Shown here one piece after another: positions 59,776 through 64,000 of a DNA stretch of 64,000 nucleotides. Source of the stretch: JAVVHH01 sp965276815. Lineage in GTDB: Bacteria; Pseudomonadota; Alphaproteobacteria; Acetobacterales; Acetobacteraceae. Under the pieces are notes generated by a model. That model saw nothing but the letters and a program-made list of their open reading frames with translations, searched no databases and was not told where the DNA came from. Every line of letters starts with the position of its first letter. Position 1 is the stretch's first letter. A program made the translations under genes and the position numbers. The DNA lies in contig CBDIBE010000007.1 in assembly GCA_965276815.1 (NCBI GenBank), forward strand, positions 372,001 through 436,000, read 5' to 3'.

Positions 59776-61140
59776 TCAAGCGCTCCAGAGTTGCCGCAGC
59801 CCCGCTTGCGGGTCGGTATCCAGGATCGGCGCCAGCGCCGTGGCGATCGCCAGCAACCGCGCATCGCTGCAGCGCGGCCCCACCAGCGTGACGCCCACCG
59901 GCAACCCCTTCGGCCCATGCATCACCGGGATCCCGACGCACGGCACATGCAGCAGCGTCCAATTCGAGTTGAAGATGGCGTTGCCCGTCGTGTGCAGGCC
60001 TTCCGGCGCCTCGCCCGGCGCGCTCGGCGTCAGCACGACATCCAGCTCGGGCCCGAACAGCGCGTCGAACACCGGCCGCGCCTGGTCGGCCACCGTGTAG
60101 CTCGCCAGCACCTGCGCCGGCATCAGGCCCTGCTTGTTCTCCGACCGCTCCTTCAGCTCGGTGGCCATCAGCCCCGGCGCCCCCAGCAATTCCGGCAAGA
60201 ACGCCACCATCGCCTCGGCGTAGATAATGTCCTTATGCGCCGCCGCGAGCCCGTCGCAAGGCGGCGGCAGCTCGAGATCGGTGACGATCGCCCCCGCGCC
60301 CTCCAGCCGCTTGCCCGCCAGCATCAGCGCCGCCTCGCCCGCCGGCTCGATATGCTCCCACACCGGGCTGCGGCACAGCCCGACCCGCAACCCCTTCGGC
60401 GCCACCGTCTCGACCTCCGCCCGGCGCGCCAGCCGGAACGCTTCCGCGACCAGGATCAGATCGTCGACGCACCGCCCATACCAGCCGACCGTGTCCAGCG
60501 TGCACGACGCCATCTTGAGCCCCTCGCGACTCACCGCGCCCCAAGTCGGCTTCATGCCGTAAATCCCGTTGAACGAAGACGGCCGGATATGCGAGCCGCC
60601 GGTCTGCGTCCCGAACGCGAGCGGCACGTGGAAATCGCCAACCGCGGCCCCCGAACCGGACGACGAGCCGCCCGGCGTGTGCGCCGGATTATATGGGTTC
60701 CGCGTCAGCGCCTTGCGCCCGGCCGAGGCGAACTCGACCGTATCGGTCTTGCCCAGGATCAGGCCGCCCGAATGCCGCGCCACCGCCACCGCCGCCGCAT
60801 CGCGCCCGACCTGCATCCCGGCATAGATCGGCGAATTCTGCGTCGTCGGCATGTCCGCCGTGTCGTACACGTCCTTCACGCCCCAAGGCAGCCCGTGCAG
60901 CACGCCCTTCGGCGCCAGCTTGTCGAGCTCGCGCGCGTTGCGGATCGCCTGTTCCGGATCGAGATACAGCCAGGCACGCACCACCGGGTCGCGCGCCGCG
61001 ATGCGCGCCAAGCAGGAGCGGACCAGTTCCTCGCACGACAGACGCTTCTCCGCGATCAGCGCCGCGGCGGCACTCGCAGTAAGTTGGCTCGGCTCGGTTG
61101 CGGCCGAAGCGGCTGAGAGCTGGGTGAGTGGCATGTCCAT
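59776..61140 (-). CDS. amidase-signature amidohydrolase, third copy
   Basis: A 454-residue amidase from ATG 61140. Lys in LHGLPWGVKDVYDTADMP, cis-Ser in HTPGGSSSGSGAAVGDF and nucleophile Ser in GTQTGGSHIRPSSFNG. The His-Ile-Arg-Pro-Ser variant separates it from the other two amidases, and no GatC/AtzG-like gene accompanies it. The binding protein gene 17 bases upstream is on the same strand, so uptake and hydrolysis may be linked. Confidence 0.9.
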   Translation of the reverse strand: MDMPLTQLSAASAATEPSQLTASAAAALIAEKRLSCEELVRSCLARIAARDPVVRAWLYLDPEQAIRNARELDKLAPKGVLHGLPWGVKDVYDTADMPTTQNSPIYAGMQVGRDAAAVAVARHSGGLILGKTDTVEFASAGRKALTRNPYNPAHTPGGSSSGSGAAVGDFHVPLAFGTQTGGSHIRPSSFNGIYGMKPTWGAVSREGLKMASCTLDTVGWYGRCVDDLILVAEAFRLARRAEVETVAPKGLRVGLCRSPVWEHIEPAGEAALMLAGKRLEGAGAIVTDLELPPPCDGLAAAHKDIIYAEAMVAFLPELLGAPGLMATELKERSENKQGLMPAQVLASYTVADQARPVFDALFGPELDVVLTPSAPGEAPEGLHTTGNAIFNSNWTLLHVPCVGIPVMHGPKGLPVGVTLVGPRCSDARLLAIATALAPILDTDPQAGLRQLWSA

Positions 61141-61157
61141 GTGCGAACTCCGCTATT

Positions 61158-62750
61158 TCAGGTGATGTCGACAGGCGTTAGATCTTGGAACCAGCTTTGC
61201 GCCTGCACAAATCCCTTCAACCGCGGCGACAGCGCGCGCGGGTTGAGGTCGTGCACCACCCAGGCCCACATCGACAAATCGACGGCGCGGGCATGCAGCT
61301 CCGCGAGCAGCGCCTCCTGCTTGGCCGGGTCGAACTCGACCGACGCGCGGGCGGCCAAATCGTCGGCCGTTGCATCCTTGAAGAAGCCCCAGTCAAGCCC
61401 GCGCGGCGGCGCCATCTCCGACCAGGTCGACTGGATAATGCTGGTCGGGTCGCTCGCGCCTAACGAGTTGTTGAGCGCGTGCGCCCCCTTGTTCTCCGGC
61501 GCCATCGCCCCGGCGCGTCGCCGCGCGCGCAGCGACTCCCAATCCATCGCGTCGAGCTTCACCGCGAACCCGACATCCTCGAGGTTCTCTTTGATCGCCT
61601 CGTTCATCGGCAACGGCTGCATCTGCCCCGACCCGGCCGTCGAAATCAGGAACGTCACCTGGCACGGCTTCCCAGGACCATACCCGGCCTCCGCCAGCAG
61701 CTTGCGCGCCTGATCCGGATCATACCGCACATCGATCGTCGGCTTCCCAAACCACGGATGACCCGGCGGCACCATCCCCTTCGCCGGAATCGCCGTCCCC
61801 CCAAGCAGCGTGCACAGCCCATCCCGATCGATGGCGTAATTCATCGCCAGCCGCACCCGCACGTCGCGGAACGGGCTATCCGGCAACGTGCTGTAGAGAT
61901 ATGGCCAGATATGCGGATACGTGTTCGTCACGATCTGCATGCCCGCCTGCTTGAGCTGCGGGATCGTGTCCGGCGGCGGCGCCTCGACCCAATCGATCTG
62001 CCCGTTCAGCAGCGCCGCCACCCGCGTCACCGCATCGGGCATCGGCAAGATGACCATACGGTCGCATTTCGGCACCCGCTGCTTGTCCCAATACGCCGCG
62101 TTGCGCACGAACTCGACCCGCTCCCGCGGCACCACCTTGTCGACCGCCCAAGGCCCAGTGCCCGACGGCTGCATCGCCACCTTTGTCCAATCCCGTCCCA
62201 TCGCCTCCCAACGCGCCGGGCTGGACATCAAAATGTTGACCAGCTCGTACGGCAGATTGGCGTCCGGCTGCTTGGTCACGATCTCGACCGTCACCGGATC
62301 GATCACCCGATAGCTCGCCAGCACCCCCGACCAGGTCGCCGCCTGCGCCGCCTGCGCCGAATCGAATTGCGGCGCCGTCGAAGTGATCAGCTTGTCGAAG
62401 TTCCACACGACCGCATTCGCGTCGAACGCCGACCCATCGTGGAACTTCACGTCGTCGCGCAAACGGAACGTCCACTTCGTTTTATCGGCCGCATCGACCT
62501 GCCAGCTATTCGCCAGCGCCGGTCGCAGCCGGGCCGGCCGGTCGGCATGCGACAAATCCCAATTCACCAACCCGTCATAAGCGGTCATGCCCATGAAGCG
62601 GACGCCCTCGCTCCCCTGGCTCGCCTGGCCCGTCGTCAGCGGAATATCCGCCGAGGTCATCGCGACGCGGAGCACTTTCTCCGCGGCATAGGCCGGCGCC
62701 GCGGCCAACGCGCTCGCGAGCACGCCTTTGGTGAACGTTCTACGATCCAT
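61158..62750 (-). CDS. dipeptide-type solute-binding protein, orphan
   Basis: A 530-residue SBP_bac_5 protein. Start ATG 62750 is chosen for its twin-arginine-like leader (MDRRTFTKGVLASALAAAPA); an ATG two codons earlier also fits. KWTFRLRDDVKFHDGSAFDA and VRVRLAMNYAIDRDGLCTLL are standard. No permease or ATPase genes accompany it. First gene of the leftward run leading to the third amidase and the MFS gene. Ligand unknown. Confidence 0.88.
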   Translation of the reverse strand: MDRRTFTKGVLASALAAAPAYAAEKVLRVAMTSADIPLTTGQASQGSEGVRFMGMTAYDGLVNWDLSHADRPARLRPALANSWQVDAADKTKWTFRLRDDVKFHDGSAFDANAVVWNFDKLITSTAPQFDSAQAAQAATWSGVLASYRVIDPVTVEIVTKQPDANLPYELVNILMSSPARWEAMGRDWTKVAMQPSGTGPWAVDKVVPRERVEFVRNAAYWDKQRVPKCDRMVILPMPDAVTRVAALLNGQIDWVEAPPPDTIPQLKQAGMQIVTNTYPHIWPYLYSTLPDSPFRDVRVRLAMNYAIDRDGLCTLLGGTAIPAKGMVPPGHPWFGKPTIDVRYDPDQARKLLAEAGYGPGKPCQVTFLISTAGSGQMQPLPMNEAIKENLEDVGFAVKLDAMDWESLRARRRAGAMAPENKGAHALNNSLGASDPTSIIQSTWSEMAPPRGLDWGFFKDATADDLAARASVEFDPAKQEALLAELHARAVDLSMWAWVVHDLNPRALSPRLKGFVQAQSWFQDLTPVDIT

Positions 62751-62824
62751 CGGCATTTTCCGGTCCGGCCGTGGGAAGAGCGGCAAGCTCCCGCCTGGAC
62801 TCGCAAGCGCTATGCCACCACGCC

Positions 62825-63265
62825 CTACTCGCTCGGCAAGCTCCGAAAGGGATCATGGCACGCCACCCCGACCGCCCCGAAGTGCCGCACGTTTCGGGTC
62901 AGGACCGTGTAGCCACGGATCTGCGCAGTGGCGGCAATCGCCAGGTCGGCAAGGCCAGGAGCATGCCCCCAGCCGCGCGCCTGGTCGGACAGCCGGCCCA
63001 ACATGCGAGCCGTGGCGACATCCAGCGTCAAAACTCTATCGGTGTAGAGGTGCAGCAGCGTCTCGAGCCATTCGGCCAACCGGTCCGCTTTCCGATGCGC
63101 AGCTTCGCGCCTCGCCTTGGCGATGCCGTCCTCAACCTCGGCAACGGTGATCACCGAGACATAGAGAAACTCGCTGTTCCGCTCCATCCAGCCGATGACG
63201 TCGCTCGCCGCTGCGGTTTTGGTCGGCGCGCCCGCCGACAAGACGTTCGTGTCGACCAGGTACAC
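62825..63265 (-). CDS. VapC-type PIN-domain toxin
   Basis: A 146-residue PIN-domain RNase. GTG 63265 gives the canonical start VYLVDTNVLSAG four bases after the antitoxin stop; an ATG at 63319 would overlap the antitoxin and add unconserved residues. Acidic active-site residues: D in VDTNVLS, E in TVAEVEDGI, D in GLADLAIAATA. VapC toxins cut tRNA or rRNA and are held inactive by the cognate antitoxin. Module lies at the end of the catabolic island. Confidence 0.9.
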   Translation of the reverse strand: MYLVDTNVLSAGAPTKTAAASDVIGWMERNSEFLYVSVITVAEVEDGIAKARREAAHRKADRLAEWLETLLHLYTDRVLTLDVATARMLGRLSDQARGWGHAPGLADLAIAATAQIRGYTVLTRNVRHFGAVGVACHDPFRSLPSE

Positions 63266-63269
63266 GCAA

Positions 63270-63512
63270 TCAGAGGTCCGGATCCCGCATGGCGCCAGGC
63301 TCTCTTGCCGGAAGGTCATCCGGCTCTAGCGGCGCCTCCATCAGGAGCCGCCCGAAGGACGGCACGCGGGACAGGCGCTCCCAATCCTCGAAGCTGAGCA
63401 CCACGGCCTCGCGCCTGCCGTGCCGGGTGATGATGGAGGGCTCGCCTTGGCGGGCCTGGTCGATCACCGCCGACAGAGTTGCCTTGGCCTCGCGCAGCTG
63501 AATCTCGTGCAT
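63270..63512 (-). CDS. Phd/YefM-type antitoxin
   Basis: An 80-residue protein: N-terminal HEIQLREAKATLSAVIDQAR and PSIITRHGRREAVVLSFEDW match the Phd/YefM DNA-binding fold, with a disordered acidic C-terminal tail that would bind the toxin. It precedes the PIN toxin in the same operon and should repress its own promoter at 63525-63568. Confidence 0.9.
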   Translation of the reverse strand: MHEIQLREAKATLSAVIDQARQGEPSIITRHGRREAVVLSFEDWERLSRVPSFGRLLMEAPLEPDDLPAREPGAMRDPDL

Positions 63513-63524
63513 GGCATCCTCACC

Positions 63525-63568
63525 GTGACTACTGTGGTCATAGTAACTTCTGCACGCGTTAAGGGCAA
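63525..63568 (-). promoter_or_regulatory. toxin-antitoxin promoter with overlapping operator
   Basis: Read leftward: TTGCCC (63568-63563), 17 bases, TACTAT (63545-63540), then the antitoxin ATG 28 bases on. The imperfect palindrome GTTACTA-N9-TAGTCAC (63525-63547) covers the -10 element, a natural autorepression site for the Phd-type protein. One mismatch between arms. Confidence 0.5.
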
Positions 63569-63811
63569 GGCTGTCATCGTGTCATGTTGAGCCTAATTTC
63601 CAGGCTTCTCCGGCCGGACCAACCCAACTCGGGCGTTATAATCGGCAATTCGGCTAGCACATGCATGCGCATGCGGCAGAGTTGCTGCACTGCACACCAA
63701 CTCCGCCAATCGACCGCGTCTGGCATGCCTCTTGCTGACCAGGTCTCTTGCTCAACGAGTACGCAGCTGCTTGGCGATGCGTCGATGAACGCTCGAACCC
63801 GGAGACCTTGG
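63569..63811. other. gap without recognisable gene
   Basis: About 240 bases between the toxin-antitoxin promoter and the last gene. Two short leftward reading frames cross it but look like chance. It should carry the rightward promoter of the final gene; GGAG at 63801-63804 is that gene's ribosome-binding sequence. No clear -35/-10 pair seen. Confidence 0.5.
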
Positions 63812-64000
63812 ATGACCGAAACGCCGCTGAGCCGTGAAGAGATCGTCGTGCTCGCCAAGCGCGCCGGGCTCGATCTAGCGCCACCCTATCTCGACGAACT
63901 CGCCGAAGCCTACGGCTACGTGCAGCAGATGGTCGCCCGCCTGCCCCGCAGCCGGCCGCGCAGCGACGAGCCGGCGCATGTCTTCGCGCCGGCCACCTTC
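63812..64000 (+). CDS. GatC/AtzG-like amidase partner, right-truncated by window
   Basis: 63 codons from an ATG with GGAGACC upstream; the frame is open at the window edge. SREEIVVLAKRAGLDLAPPY and DEPAHVFAPATF closely match the small protein at 54930-55136. By analogy, an amidase gene probably follows outside the window. It is rightward, unlike the other two copies, so it belongs to another operon. Confidence 0.75.
   Translation, partial: MTETPLSREEIVVLAKRAGLDLAPPYLDELAEAYGYVQQMVARLPRSRPRSDEPAHVFAPATF

Noticed and set aside
63266..63319. ATG 63319 as start of the VapC toxin
   Set aside because: It would overlap the antitoxin gene and add residues absent from PIN domains; GTG 63265 gives the canonical VYLVDTN start.
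63574..63884. Leftward reading frames at the right end
   Set aside because: They overlap the GatC/AtzG-like gene and its ribosome-binding site, contain Cys-rich shadow sequence and lack ribosome-binding sites.

Overview
The window is GC-rich DNA read densely on both strands, with ATGA/GTGA/TTGA start-stop overlaps throughout. The gene content (rhizobial-type type III secretion genes; hydantoinase, amidase and dipeptide-type ABC operons) points to an alphaproteobacterium, perhaps a member of the Rhodospirillales/Acetobacteraceae or a Bradyrhizobium-like lineage. That placement is inference. No rRNA, tRNA, CRISPR array or insertion sequence was seen.

Region 1 (1-12844) is a non-flagellar type III secretion system (T3SS) cluster in the order known for rhizobial Rhc systems. 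A leftward arm carries a pilin/needle candidate, SctD (FHA), an unknown protein and the start of a TPR-like gene. A 0.5 kb divergent promoter region follows, with two near-identical 20-bp direct repeats 43 bp apart. The rightward arm carries a short secretin N-terminal protein (split secretin, RhcC1/NolW type), two small proteins, a self-cleaving DUF1521/MIIA effector, then SctI-J-K-L-N-O-Q-R-S-T-U. SctU lacks the usual NPTH autocleavage motif, and SctQ appears to be split by a one-base frameshift. SctV and the main secretin body are not in the window.

Region 2 (12848-24128) is T3SS-linked accessory DNA: a 1148-residue Pro/Ala-rich repeat protein, a specialised lytic transglycosylase, a small exported protein, a 1064-residue protein ending in a WHH-type nuclease signature followed directly by an SMI1/KNR4-like immunity gene (4-bp overlap), a zinc-ribbon membrane protein and a 951-residue double-LysM protein. 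A polymorphic toxin/immunity pair beside a rhizobial T3SS is the most unusual feature here.

Region 3 (24498-62750) is a catabolic and transport island. It opens with HyuA/HyuB, a complete dipeptide-type ABC transporter with a fused permease-ATPase subunit, a creatininase-family enzyme and a PuuE-like deacetylase. A leftward block follows: amino-acid ABC system (again with a permease-ATPase fusion), formamidase-like enzyme, MetX-like hydrolase, HpaB-like monooxygenase, deacylase and DMT exporter. Next come a cyclase, an aminotransferase and a solute-binding protein, and then a ten-gene leftward operon (56569 to 47377) of amidase, GatC/AtzG-like small protein, complete ABC transporter, second amidase, second small protein and isochorismatase-type hydrolase. 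A second isochorismatase-type hydrolase, a BKACE enzyme, an MFS pump, a third amidase and another binding protein end the island. Together they suggest uptake and hydrolysis of cyclic amides, ureides or amides (N-methylhydantoin/creatinine-like), ending in ammonia release.

Region 4 (62825-64000) holds a Phd/VapC-type toxin-antitoxin module with a promoter-operator, and the start of a third GatC/AtzG-like gene running off the window.
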